This document shows positions 47,253 through 55,657 of a DNA stretch of 64,000 nt, one piece after another. The translations under genes and the position numbers were made by a program. The DNA is from an uncultured Pelagibacteraceae bacterium (GTDB lineage: Bacteria > Pseudomonadota > Alphaproteobacteria > Pelagibacterales > Pelagibacteraceae). The stretch's first letter is position 1. Every line of letters begins with the position of its first letter. The notes below the pieces were generated by a model. The model searched no databases, had not been told where the DNA came from, and saw only the letters and a list, made by a program, of their open reading frames with translations. The stretch spans positions 57,726 through 121,725 of the forward strand of contig CACAHE010000002.1 of NCBI GenBank assembly GCA_902532195.1, in the 5' to 3' direction.

Positions 47253-48224
47253 TTAACGTTGATATTCAATAAATTTTTTTAGTGATTTGTTTAAGAATTT
47301 TTCGTAATTTTCACCTTTGTGTGTTCTATCTTTACTGCTTAAATAAGAATTATGCATTTTGAAGTCATAAGATGGCTCAAAAAAGAAAGGGATAGACATT
47401 CTTTCTTTCTTATTCCATAAAACCCTATGATTAGTTGCTTTGAATTTTTTTTTACTTAAAAATTCTAATGCTCTGCCAGTATTTACCACCAGAGCTTTTT
47501 TGTTAAATGGAACATCATGCCATTTTTTTGTTTTTCTATTTTGTACTTGAAGTCCACCTTTTTTATCTTGATATAAAACAGTAAATATACCACTATCCAC
47601 GTGTGTTTCGCACCCTAAGGCAACACCATCTTGTTTAGAAATTTCAACTGGTTTAGTTTGATTAGGATAATAATTAAATCTTAGTGTACTAAGAGTTTTT
47701 AATCTTGAAAATACTTCTTTGGATAAATCGGGGTTTTTTTTATATATCTTTATAATACTTTTAAAAAGTGTTTCGCTTAATAAAAAAATATTATCAAAAT
47801 AGTCAGATAATATTTTAATTGATTTTTTACTAAAACATTTATTTAGATTTAAGTACTCTATATACTGATTTTTAGTTTTTTTAGAATAATTACTAGTTAT
47901 TCTTAAGTCTCCAATGTCTAATCCCTCTTTTCCATTAACATCATTTGGAAAATATCCTCTATATATATTTTTATTACTTTTATTCCATTTTTTAGGAGCT
48001 AGTTTTTTTTTAACTTTTTTTTTTGATTTAAAAAACTTATTTCCTACTTCACATATTTTTTTTATTTTATTTAAACTTATTCCATGTCCAGTGACTTGAA
48101 AAAATCCAATTTCTACACAGGCTTTTTCAATATTTTTTATTGTCTCAAAAGATTTTTGTGAATTAAATTTATTATCTAATAAAGAAGAAATATTTATAGT
48201 GGGTATTATTTTTTTATTAATCAC
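47253..48224 (-). CDS. 2-oxoglutarate/Fe(II)-dependent oxygenase (isopenicillin-N-synthase-like)
   Basis: A 323-residue DIOX_N + 2OG-FeII_Oxy protein. The N-terminal half has VEIGFFQVTGHGIS (about 37-50). The iron triad is His and Asp in ETHVDSG (about 209-215) with the distal His in ATNHRVLW, and the 2-oxoglutarate RxS is in ERMSIPFFFEP. The start is GTG at 48224, inside the thioesterase stop (GTGA, 4-nt overlap). Relatives hydroxylate or desaturate small molecules, including amino acids and ethylene-forming types. Highly Lys-rich and AT-rich. The link to the thioesterase suggests a role with the carnitine-like genes, but that is inference. Confidence 0.83.
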   Translation of the reverse strand: MINKKIIPTINISSLLDNKFNSQKSFETIKNIEKACVEIGFFQVTGHGISLNKIKKICEVGNKFFKSKKKVKKKLAPKKWNKSNKNIYRGYFPNDVNGKEGLDIGDLRITSNYSKKTKNQYIEYLNLNKCFSKKSIKILSDYFDNIFLLSETLFKSIIKIYKKNPDLSKEVFSRLKTLSTLRFNYYPNQTKPVEISKQDGVALGCETHVDSGIFTVLYQDKKGGLQVQNRKTKKWHDVPFNKKALVVNTGRALEFLSKKKFKATNHRVLWNKKERMSIPFFFEPSYDFKMHNSYLSSKDRTHKGENYEKFLNKSLKKFIEYQR

Positions 48225-48688
48225 TTTTTAAGTTTATTTGAAAATTTTAAGTTGTTAGTAATAAACTGAGATTGGTTATTTTTTATAAATTCATCCATAA
48301 TTTTAATTTTTTCTTCTTCAAATTCTGCAACTTTTCTTACTTTTAAATCAACATATAGAGAAATCCATTCCATAGTAGCCGAAATTTTTTTTGTATTTTT
48401 TTCAATCATTTCAAGTCTGAAATGTAATCTTTTTTTATCATGGTCAAAAAAAGTAACAGTAATTTCTACTTTTTCACCTTCTTTAACTTCATTAATATAT
48501 TCAGTATGTGTTTCAACAACCATTGTGCTCATCTTAGTTGTTTTCGCTGAGTGCTCTCCCATCTTAAATTTTTCTAGAATAACTTCCCAAGCTTTATCAA
48601 AAATTAAAACATAGTAAGCCATGTTTAAATGCTGGTTATAATCGGTCCATTCTTTTTTAATAATTTGATCCGTTATGTAAACTGACAT
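48221..48688 (-). CDS. Hotdog-fold acyl-CoA thioesterase, probable betainyl-CoA thioesterase
   Basis: A 155-residue 4-hydroxybenzoyl-CoA-thioesterase-like protein. WTDYNQHLNMAYYVLIFDKA (14-33) has the catalytic Asp/Asn-His region of the hotdog family. In known L-carnitine gene clusters a thioesterase of this size hydrolyses betainyl-CoA to glycine betaine and is next to the BKACE gene, which is divergent from it here with only a 50-nt gap. That neighbour is the main reason for the specific call. Confidence 0.75.
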   Translation of the reverse strand: MSVYITDQIIKKEWTDYNQHLNMAYYVLIFDKAWEVILEKFKMGEHSAKTTKMSTMVVETHTEYINEVKEGEKVEITVTFFDHDKKRLHFRLEMIEKNTKKISATMEWISLYVDLKVRKVAEFEEEKIKIMDEFIKNNQSQFITNNLKFSNKLKK

Positions 48689-48738
48689 TTTTTTTATTTC
48701 CTTAGTCTTTTTATAATAGTATAAATCTATAAATTAAA

Positions 48739-49626
48739 ATGGACAACAAAGTATTCATATCATGTGCAGTAACTGGATCAGGAGACACTGCAAATAAACA
48801 TCCAGATTTACCAAAAACGCCAAAACAAATTGCCGAAGCAGCGATAGAATCAGCCAAAGCAGGAGCTGCTATAGCTCATATACATGTTAGAGAAGAAGAT
48901 GGAAAACCAAGCAGAAGAATTGAATTATACAAAGAAGTTGTAGATAGAATTCGTTCTAGTCAAACAGATGTAATTTTAAATCTCACAACAGGAATGGGTG
49001 GTGATCTTGATATAGGACAAGGAAAAAATCCTCTAGATTTTGGTCCGATGACCGATATAACAAATATAATTGAAAGAATTGCAAATGCAGAAGAGTTGTT
49101 GCCAGAAATTTGTACTCTTGATTGTGGAACTTTAAATTTTGGAGACAGTTCCCAAATTGTAGTAAATACTCCTAACGATATCAGAATAGCTGCCAAAAGA
49201 TTAAAAGAAATAAAAGTTAAACCTGAAATAGAGGCTTTTGATCTTGGAAATATGTGGTTTGGAGCTCAATTGTACAAAGAAGGATTATTAAGTGATCCAC
49301 CAATGTTTCAAATGTGTTTAGGTATTCCTTGGGGCGCTCCAGCCACACCTTTGGCTATGCAAGCAATGAAAGATATAATGCCCAAAGAAGCTATATGGTC
49401 TGGTTTTGCAATTTCAAAAAACGAAATGCCATTTGTTGCACAGACAGTAATATTAGGTGGCAATCCAAGAGTTGGTTTAGAAGATAATTTATATTTATCA
49501 AAAGGAAAGCTAGCCACAAATCCTCAATTAGTTGAAAAAGCAATCAGTATTGTTAATGATCTAGGATTTTCAGTTAATACTCCAGAAGAAACAAGAAAAA
49601 AACTAAAATTAATAAAACATAAATAA
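48739..49626 (+). CDS. BKACE (DUF849) beta-keto acid cleavage enzyme, probably 3-dehydrocarnitine-specific
   Basis: A 295-residue TIM-barrel enzyme of the 3-keto-5-aminohexanoate cleavage family. The zinc ligands His47 and His49 lie in AHIHVREEDGKPSR, and a Glu ligand and GIPWGAPAT region follow. BKACE enzymes exchange a beta-keto acid with acetyl-CoA, giving acetoacetate and a new acyl-CoA; the carnitine-cluster members convert 3-dehydrocarnitine to betainyl-CoA. The thioesterase, ProV-type ATPase and butyrobetaine-dioxygenase neighbours support that substrate. It is divergent from the thioesterase, with a shared promoter gap. Confidence 0.85.
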   Translation: MDNKVFISCAVTGSGDTANKHPDLPKTPKQIAEAAIESAKAGAAIAHIHVREEDGKPSRRIELYKEVVDRIRSSQTDVILNLTTGMGGDLDIGQGKNPLDFGPMTDITNIIERIANAEELLPEICTLDCGTLNFGDSSQIVVNTPNDIRIAAKRLKEIKVKPEIEAFDLGNMWFGAQLYKEGLLSDPPMFQMCLGIPWGAPATPLAMQAMKDIMPKEAIWSGFAISKNEMPFVAQTVILGGNPRVGLEDNLYLSKGKLATNPQLVEKAISIVNDLGFSVNTPEETRKKLKLIKHK

Positions 49627-49704
49627 TTGATAAGAAATTTTAGTGTGGCAACTTGTTACAATCAAATTAGTTGATAATTTAATTGTAATACTTAAATAAA
49701 TACC

Positions 49705-50154
49705 ATGATTAAATCGTTGTATAAAAAAATATTGTTAATAATAACTCTGATATATTTTTTACCACTTTCTTTAAGTGCATATGCTGCTGATGAAACTATT
49801 GAAATGTTAAACAAATTAGGCAAAGAATCTATGGTTTATTCAAAAAAAATCGTAAGAATAGAAGTGGGCGATACAGTTTTATGGAAAGCCACAGATAAAG
49901 GACATAATGTAGAATTTATTAAAGGTGGTGTACCAGAAGGTGTTGAAAAATTTAAATCAAAATACAATGTAGATACAGAGTATAAATTTGAAATTCCAGG
50001 AATTTATGCATACTGGTGTTCTCCTCATAAAAACATGGGAATGATTGGATTTGTTGTTGTGGGAGAAGATAAATCAAATTTAGATGCAATAAAAAAAATA
50101 AGATTTTCTGCAAAATCAAAGAAAATAGCCCCAGACCTTATTAATCAACTTTAA
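49705..50154 (+). CDS. Pseudoazurin-type blue copper protein
   Basis: A 149-residue periplasmic electron carrier with a signal peptide to AYA/AD (residue 28). All four type I copper ligands are present: His67 in GHNVEF, Cys105 and His108 in YWCSPH, and Met113 in MGMIG. Pseudoazurin donates electrons to cytochrome oxidases or reductases. No partner enzyme is in the window. Its stop lies 3 nt from the convergent ProV-type gene, without a terminator. Confidence 0.93.
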   Translation: MIKSLYKKILLIITLIYFLPLSLSAYAADETIEMLNKLGKESMVYSKKIVRIEVGDTVLWKATDKGHNVEFIKGGVPEGVEKFKSKYNVDTEYKFEIPGIYAYWCSPHKNMGMIGFVVVGEDKSNLDAIKKIRFSAKSKKIAPDLINQL

Positions 50155-50157
50155 ATG

Positions 50158-51183
50158 CTACGTTTTTTTTAAAGATTTTTGAAGCTCATTGTGAGTGATA
50201 TATCCTTTTACATTACCTTTTTTATCAACAACTTCACAATTTGAATTGTTGCATACAACCTCAGGTAAAAAATCTTCAATAAATTGATCCTCTTGAACTT
50301 TTACTAAATTATTTTTATCTATACCATTTGATTGATCCAATGGTCTCATAATTATTTTAGCTTTTATTACTTTTGCTCTATTTACATCTTTTACAAATGC
50401 CGCGACATAATCATCAGCAGGATTCATTATAATGTCAACTGGAGTTCCTACTTGAACAAGTTTTCCTGCATTTAATATACCAATGTGGTCTCCAAGTTTT
50501 AAAGATTCATCTAAATCATGGGTTATGAATACTATTGTTTTTTTTAATTCTGACTGAAGGTCAATTAGTTGTTTTTGCATGTCGCTTCTAATTAATGGAT
50601 CAAGTGCAGAAAAGGCTTCATCCATTAACATAATATCTGTATCAGTTGCTAAAGCTCTAGCAAGCCCAACTCTTTGCTGCATTCCTCCAGATAATTGATT
50701 TGGATATTGGTTTTCAAATCCATTTAACCCTACAGCATTTATTTTTTCCATAGCTACTTTTTTTATTTCCTCTTCAGCTTTCCCTTGCATTTCCAATCCA
50801 TACCCAACATTTTGGATTACAGTTTTATGAGGAAATAAACCAAATCTTTGAAAGACCATACTCATTTTTTGCCTTCTTAAATCAATAAGTTGCTGATTGT
50901 TTAAAGACATAACATTTGTACCTTCAATTAAAATTTCACCTTCTGTTGGATCAATAAGTCTATTTAAGTGTCTAATTAAAGTTGATTTGCCCGATCCAGA
51001 CAATCCCATACATACAAAGATTTCACCTTCTTCAATATTAATCGAGACATCGTCTAATCCTACAGTGTGACCAGTCTTTTCTAGTATATCTTCTTTTGAA
51101 GCTCCATCTTTAACCATAGGTAAAACTTTAGCTGGGTTATTACCAAATATCTTGTAAACGTTATTTATTTCTATTTTAGACAT
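50158..51183 (-). CDS. ProV-type ABC ATPase (glycine betaine/carnitine/proline family), orphan
   Basis: A 341-residue ATPase with the ProV N-terminal extension (KEDILEKTGHTVGLDDVS near 30-47), Walker A GLSGSGKST at 60-68, signature LSGGMQQRVGLARALA and Walker B IMLMDEAFSALDP. The C-terminal region contains a single partial CBS-like segment (VDKKGNVKGYITHNEL) instead of two full domains. No permease or binding protein is adjacent; both neighbours are on the other strand. It must work with membrane components encoded elsewhere. The carnitine/betaine genes around it fit its substrate class. Confidence 0.9.
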   Translation of the reverse strand: MSKIEINNVYKIFGNNPAKVLPMVKDGASKEDILEKTGHTVGLDDVSINIEEGEIFVCMGLSGSGKSTLIRHLNRLIDPTEGEILIEGTNVMSLNNQQLIDLRRQKMSMVFQRFGLFPHKTVIQNVGYGLEMQGKAEEEIKKVAMEKINAVGLNGFENQYPNQLSGGMQQRVGLARALATDTDIMLMDEAFSALDPLIRSDMQKQLIDLQSELKKTIVFITHDLDESLKLGDHIGILNAGKLVQVGTPVDIIMNPADDYVAAFVKDVNRAKVIKAKIIMRPLDQSNGIDKNNLVKVQEDQFIEDFLPEVVCNNSNCEVVDKKGNVKGYITHNELQKSLKKT

Positions 51184-51328
51184 ATTATTATTTTATTAAT
51201 TTTGTAACAGTTGATACTGTTTCTTGCAAAGTCTTTTAAAATTAAAAAAAATTATAAAGAAAATAATAGTATTTATTTCAACTATAAATTGCATTGAAAA
51301 GATATATAAATATAATAACCATTTAATT

Positions 51329-52453
51329 ATGACGCTAATTTCTAAAATAGAAAAAAATAGTAGTTATTTAAAAATTGTTTGGAATGACGGTGAAGAAAGT
51401 AAATTTAATTATTTATGGTTAAGAGATAATTGTCCAACAGCTCATGATAAAGACTCTAGACATAGAATGTTTAATATTCTTGAAGTGTCTAATAAAATAA
51501 ATCCAAAAAAATATAATGTAAATTCAGAAGGAAAGTTAGAAATAGAGTGGAGCGAAGGTGAGCATACAAGTTATTACGATCTTAGTTGGCTAAGAGAGAA
51601 TTGTTATACTTTAAAAAATAAAAAAAAATATGTTTCACCTTACGAATTATGGGACAATTCTCTTGAAAAAAATTTAAAATCTATACAAATAGAACATGAT
51701 GAAATTATAAATTCTGATGAAGGATTGATTAAATGGTTAGAACTATTACATCACAAAGGAATTGCAATAGTTCAAAATGCTCCCACTAAAAAAGAATCTG
51801 CATTTAAAGTTTTAAATAGAATAAGCCATACTCGAGAAACTTTTTTTAAAACTCCTTTTGAAGTAATAAATATACCGAAACCAAATAATTCAGCATATAC
51901 AGCGCACGCATTAAGAAATCATATGGATTTACCTTGGTTTGAAAATCCTCCTGGTTACCAATTTCTTCATTGTTTAATAAATGATGCAGAAGGGGGAGAT
52001 TCTTCAGCGGTAGATGCTTTTGCAGTTTCAGATTATTTAAGAAAAAATGAAAAAGAAATTTTTGAAACTTTAGTAAATGTACCTCTTAAATTTAGAGACA
52101 AAGATTATACGCAAGAGTCGCACAGAAGCTTTTATGCTCCAGCTATAAGCTTAACTAAAGATGGTGATTATAACGATATAAGATTTAGTGTTGCCACAAT
52201 GGATGCACTAGATTGTCATCCAGATATTATGCATACAGTTTATAAAGCTCACCACAGATTTGGAAATCTTTTACACGACGATAAGTTTCAAATTAGGTTT
52301 CGATTAGAGGCTGGAGACATATTTTCATTCAATAATAGAAGACTTTTACATGGCAGAACTGCTTTTAACCCAAATTCTGGACACAGACATTTACAAGGTT
52401 ATTACATGGATAGAGATGAAATTATTGGTAGATTGAATTTTTTAAAAAAATAA
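51329..52453 (+). CDS. Gamma-butyrobetaine dioxygenase-like 2OG/Fe(II) oxygenase (BBOX/TauD family)
   Basis: A 374-residue enzyme from the ATG at 51329; a frame from TTG 51224 adds 35 hydrophobic-basic residues not seen in the family. The N-terminal DUF971-like domain (WLRDNCPT at 30-37, WLRENC at 87-92) is followed by the TauD/TfdA fold with iron ligands His198, Asp200 (NHMDLPW) and His341 (LLHGRTAF), plus PPGYQFLHC, all as in gamma-butyrobetaine hydroxylase. It would make L-carnitine from gamma-butyrobetaine. Trimethyllysine dioxygenase is the nearest alternative. The zinc cysteine cluster of animal BBOX is largely missing (only Cys35 at that place). Confidence 0.82.
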   Translation: MTLISKIEKNSSYLKIVWNDGEESKFNYLWLRDNCPTAHDKDSRHRMFNILEVSNKINPKKYNVNSEGKLEIEWSEGEHTSYYDLSWLRENCYTLKNKKKYVSPYELWDNSLEKNLKSIQIEHDEIINSDEGLIKWLELLHHKGIAIVQNAPTKKESAFKVLNRISHTRETFFKTPFEVINIPKPNNSAYTAHALRNHMDLPWFENPPGYQFLHCLINDAEGGDSSAVDAFAVSDYLRKNEKEIFETLVNVPLKFRDKDYTQESHRSFYAPAISLTKDGDYNDIRFSVATMDALDCHPDIMHTVYKAHHRFGNLLHDDKFQIRFRLEAGDIFSFNNRRLLHGRTAFNPNSGHRHLQGYYMDRDEIIGRLNFLKK

Positions 52454-52454
52454 T

Positions 52455-53885
52455 TTATTTCCAACCAGTTATTGTTTTAACTTCAAGGTATTCTTCTAAA
52501 CCCCAAACTCCACCTTCGCGACCGTTTCCTGATTGTCTATATCCCCCAAACGGTGTACCAGAATCAGCACCATTGCCGTTTATATAAACAATTCCAGATC
52601 TTAATTTTTTTGCTACTCTTTTAGCTTTTTCTTTGTCTTCAGTTTGCAAGTAATTTCCAAGACCGTATTCAGTATCATTGGTAATTTTAATTGCTTCATT
52701 CTCTGTCTCAAATTGAATAATAGAAAGAACAGGTCCAAAAATTTCTTTTTTTGAAATTTCCATATTATTTTTTACATCAGTAAATATTGTAGGTTTAATA
52801 AAATAGCCCTTTTTTAAATTGTTAGGAAGGTCTGGTCCCCCAGCTGCTAAGGTTGCTCCTTCACTTATTCCACTTTTTATTAAATTGATGATTTTATCAT
52901 ATTGTGTTTTCGAAACTACTGGACCAATATGATCTCCTTTTTTTGATGCCACATCTACCTTAATCTTGTTAGCTTCATCTGCAGCTTCTTTAACAGCTCT
53001 TTGATAAATAGATTTTTCAACAAGCATTCTTGTTGGTGCATCGCATGATTGCCCTGAATTACTCATTACATTTCTTATTCCATCTCTTACAGCGTTCGGA
53101 TAAGAGTCTGCGAAAACTATATTTCCACCTTTTCCACCTAATTCTAAACAAACTCTTTTAATTGTGCTTGCAGCATTTTTTGTAATTAATTTGCCTGCCC
53201 TTGTGGATCCAGTAAATGAAATCATATCAATGTCTGGATGTCCTGATATTTGAGATCCTACTCCATCACCATCTCCATTAACTAAATTAAAAACTCCAGC
53301 TGGAAAACCTACTTCATCTATCATTTCTGCAAATAACATTCCTGAAATGGGTGATATTTCCGAAGGTTTAAGAATCATTGTACATCCAGTGGCTAATGCT
53401 GGAATAACTTTTAATGCTATTTGATTGATGGGCCAATTCCATGGTGTAATTAAACCACATACTCCAATTGGCTCATAACTAATGTAATTATTAGACTTTG
53501 AGTCAAAGCTTTCCTCAAATTTAAAATTTTTTAATCTTAGTATAAAATCTTCTATATGAGACTGACCAGATACAGCATGAACTGCTGTTGCATAATCAAT
53601 TGGAGCTCCCATCTCCATCGACATTGATTCAGCCATCTCATTAAATCTTTTTTTATAAACGGTTAGAAGTTTTTCCAAAAAAATAATCCTTTCTTTCTTC
53701 GAGACATCTTTCCATTGAGCAAAAGCTTCTTTTGCAGCTTTTACAGCATTATTTAAGTCCACTTCATTTCCTAATGAAATTGTAGCAAAGGCTTCTTCTG
53801 TAGAAGGGTTTATTACTTTTAACTCATTTTTTCCTAAAGAAGAGACCCATTTACCATTAATATAAAATTTTTTTTTATCTAACAT
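52455..53885 (-). CDS. Aldehyde dehydrogenase, candidate trimethylaminobutyraldehyde/aminoaldehyde type
   Basis: A 476-residue ALDH from the ATG at 53885 (a TTG one codon upstream is ignored). Catalytic residues are complete: Asn150 in PWNWP, Lys173 in LKPSE, Glu248 in LELGGKG and Cys281 in SGQSCDAPTR. The DAPTR after the cysteine is shared with a group acting on aliphatic or amino aldehydes. It is convergent with the butyrobetaine dioxygenase gene (1-nt gap). Trimethylaminobutyraldehyde to gamma-butyrobetaine, or aminobutyraldehyde from polyamines, would both fit the context; neither can be proved from sequence. Confidence 0.87.
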   Translation of the reverse strand: MLDKKKFYINGKWVSSLGKNELKVINPSTEEAFATISLGNEVDLNNAVKAAKEAFAQWKDVSKKERIIFLEKLLTVYKKRFNEMAESMSMEMGAPIDYATAVHAVSGQSHIEDFILRLKNFKFEESFDSKSNNYISYEPIGVCGLITPWNWPINQIALKVIPALATGCTMILKPSEISPISGMLFAEMIDEVGFPAGVFNLVNGDGDGVGSQISGHPDIDMISFTGSTRAGKLITKNAASTIKRVCLELGGKGGNIVFADSYPNAVRDGIRNVMSNSGQSCDAPTRMLVEKSIYQRAVKEAADEANKIKVDVASKKGDHIGPVVSKTQYDKIINLIKSGISEGATLAAGGPDLPNNLKKGYFIKPTIFTDVKNNMEISKKEIFGPVLSIIQFETENEAIKITNDTEYGLGNYLQTEDKEKAKRVAKKLRSGIVYINGNGADSGTPFGGYRQSGNGREGGVWGLEEYLEVKTITGWK

Positions 53886-53909
53886 CAAAATATATCTTTA
53901 TCATAAAAT

Positions 53910-54851
53910 TTATATTTCATATCCTTTTTCTTCAGGTTCATTATCTATTAATTCTTCTGGAAAATTATTGGCTCTGAAATCTATATTAAATTTATCTTCT
54001 AATCTCTTTACCACCATAGAAGACCATGCTCTTGAACCATATTTTTTTTGAGCATCTTTAAATATTTCTAAAATAAAAGGTGATATTTCTAAAGGAGTGT
54101 TAAGTTTCTTTGAAAGTTCATTAAAAAGATTGATATCTTTTTCTACTAAATCCATTGTAAAATTAATATTATAAGATCCATTTAAAATTACCTGACTTTC
54201 TGTTTCATGCACAAAGGAGTTTCCTGAAGAAATAGCTATTCCTTTATATGTTTTATTTAAATCTAAATTAGATTTTTTAGCAACAGTCCAAGCTTCTCCT
54301 AGTGCAGCCAAATGTACAGATGCTAGATAATTTGTAATTACTTTTAAAATTGAAGCACTACCGAGGTCTCCAGTATGTAAAACTTTTCTCCCCATCGTTG
54401 TTAAAATAGGTAATATTTTTTCAAAACTTTTCCTTTCCCCACCAACAAAAATTGCGATATTGCCTGTTGTGGCTCTATGACATCCTCCACTTACAGGGGC
54501 ATCTAAAGGTATTGCACCCTTATTTATTACAAGTTTTCCTAATCTTTTTACTTCAGATTCATCTGTGGTGCTCATTTCTATCCAAATTTTATTTTTTGAA
54601 AGACCTTGTATTATACCTTCTTTAGATTCCATTACTTCTGCACATATTTTAGGAGATGGAAGGCAAGTTATAATGATATCTGATTGTTCAGTTAAGTTTT
54701 TTGCTGAATTATTTACTTTTGCCCCATTTTTTTTAAAACTTTCAGTTAGTTTAGTTTCTAAATCTTGCACTGTTAGATCGAATTTGTTTCTTAATAAACT
54801 TGCTGCAAGTTTTCCTCCAACATTACCTAGGCCTATAAATCCAATTTTCAT
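53910..54851 (-). CDS. Beta-hydroxyacid dehydrogenase (3-hydroxyisobutyrate dehydrogenase family)
   Basis: A 313-residue NAD(P)-dependent dehydrogenase. The Rossmann motif GLGNVGG is at 7-13, the substrate motif DAPVSGG at 117-123, and the catalytic Lys170 sits in GSASILKVITNY. Family members oxidise beta-hydroxy acids such as 3-hydroxyisobutyrate, tartronate or gamma-hydroxybutyrate. It is 24 nt before the ALDH on the same strand. The carnitine route needs a 3-hydroxy dehydrogenase and no classical carnitine dehydrogenase is present here, so this gene is a speculative stand-in. Confidence 0.85.
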   Translation of the reverse strand: MKIGFIGLGNVGGKLAASLLRNKFDLTVQDLETKLTESFKKNGAKVNNSAKNLTEQSDIIITCLPSPKICAEVMESKEGIIQGLSKNKIWIEMSTTDESEVKRLGKLVINKGAIPLDAPVSGGCHRATTGNIAIFVGGERKSFEKILPILTTMGRKVLHTGDLGSASILKVITNYLASVHLAALGEAWTVAKKSNLDLNKTYKGIAISSGNSFVHETESQVILNGSYNINFTMDLVEKDINLFNELSKKLNTPLEISPFILEIFKDAQKKYGSRAWSSMVVKRLEDKFNIDFRANNFPEELIDNEPEEKGYEI

Positions 54852-54908
54852 AACATCCTTTTATTTTAGTGATTATAAAACATCTTATGATATATTTATT
54901 TGACAAAA

Positions 54909-55655
54909 ATGTATTCAACAAAAATAGATCCAAAATTCAACAATAATGAAAATCCAAGGATAGGTTTAATTGCACTTGCGACAGATTATATGATTGAGAA
55001 AGACTTTATTCATGTAATTAAAGATAAAAAAATTGATTTTTTTGTTAACAGAATTGAATGTTTTAATCCACTAACTAGTGAAAATTTAATAAAAATGTCC
55101 GAAAAGGTTACTGAGGTAACAAAAGACATTCTTCCAGGTGAAAAAATTGATTGTGTTGTTTATGGATGTACCTCTGGAACTATTGCTGCAGGATATGAAT
55201 CTATAAAAGATAAAATAAAAAAAGCAAAACCAGAAGCCGAGGTTACAACTCCGAGCACAGCATCTATTAAAGCTTTAAAAAAATTAAATTTAAATAAAAT
55301 TGCTATTTTTACCCCTTATCCAAAAAAATTAAATGACCAAGTAATAGATTTTTTTAATAAAGAAAATTTTATAATTACAGCAAATTCTTATTTTGATATT
55401 TCATCAGATATAGATATTGGCAAAGTTGATCCTAATTATCTATATGATGTTTTGTCTAAAATGGATTTAAAAGGTGCTGATGCATTATTTATTTCTTGTA
55501 CAGCATTACCGGCATTGTCCATTATAGAAAAACTTGAAAAAAAAATAGGAAAAATAGTTTTGTCTAGCAACCAAACGCTTATATGGAATACACTTGAAAC
55601 AATTGGGATCAACGAACCAATTAGTGGATTTGGAAAATTATTTTCAAATAATTAA
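54909..55655 (+). CDS. eutA: EutA-like Asp/Glu racemase-superfamily protein (maleate isomerase/ectoine utilisation type)
   Basis: A 248-residue protein from the ATG at 54909; a TTG at 54900 would add three residues. It has the two-domain racemase fold with catalytic-type cysteines in VVYGCTSGT (about 84-92) and FISCTALPA (about 196-204). The CTS..T and CTALPA pattern is that of EutA and arylmalonate decarboxylase/maleate isomerase relatives rather than true glutamate racemase. In ectoine-degraders eutA is beside eutD/doeA, and a doeA-like gene starts 3 nt after it here. The exact reaction of EutA is not firmly known. Confidence 0.8.
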   Translation: MYSTKIDPKFNNNENPRIGLIALATDYMIEKDFIHVIKDKKIDFFVNRIECFNPLTSENLIKMSEKVTEVTKDILPGEKIDCVVYGCTSGTIAAGYESIKDKIKKAKPEAEVTTPSTASIKALKKLNLNKIAIFTPYPKKLNDQVIDFFNKENFIITANSYFDISSDIDIGKVDPNYLYDVLSKMDLKGADALFISCTALPALSIIEKLEKKIGKIVLSSNQTLIWNTLETIGINEPISGFGKLFSNN

Positions 55656-55657
55656 TT

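Noticed and set aside
51224..51328. A 35-residue hydrophobic extension of the butyrobetaine-dioxygenase-like protein from a TTG.
   Set aside because: It has no counterpart in the family, no ribosome site, and the ATG at 51329 gives the usual length.
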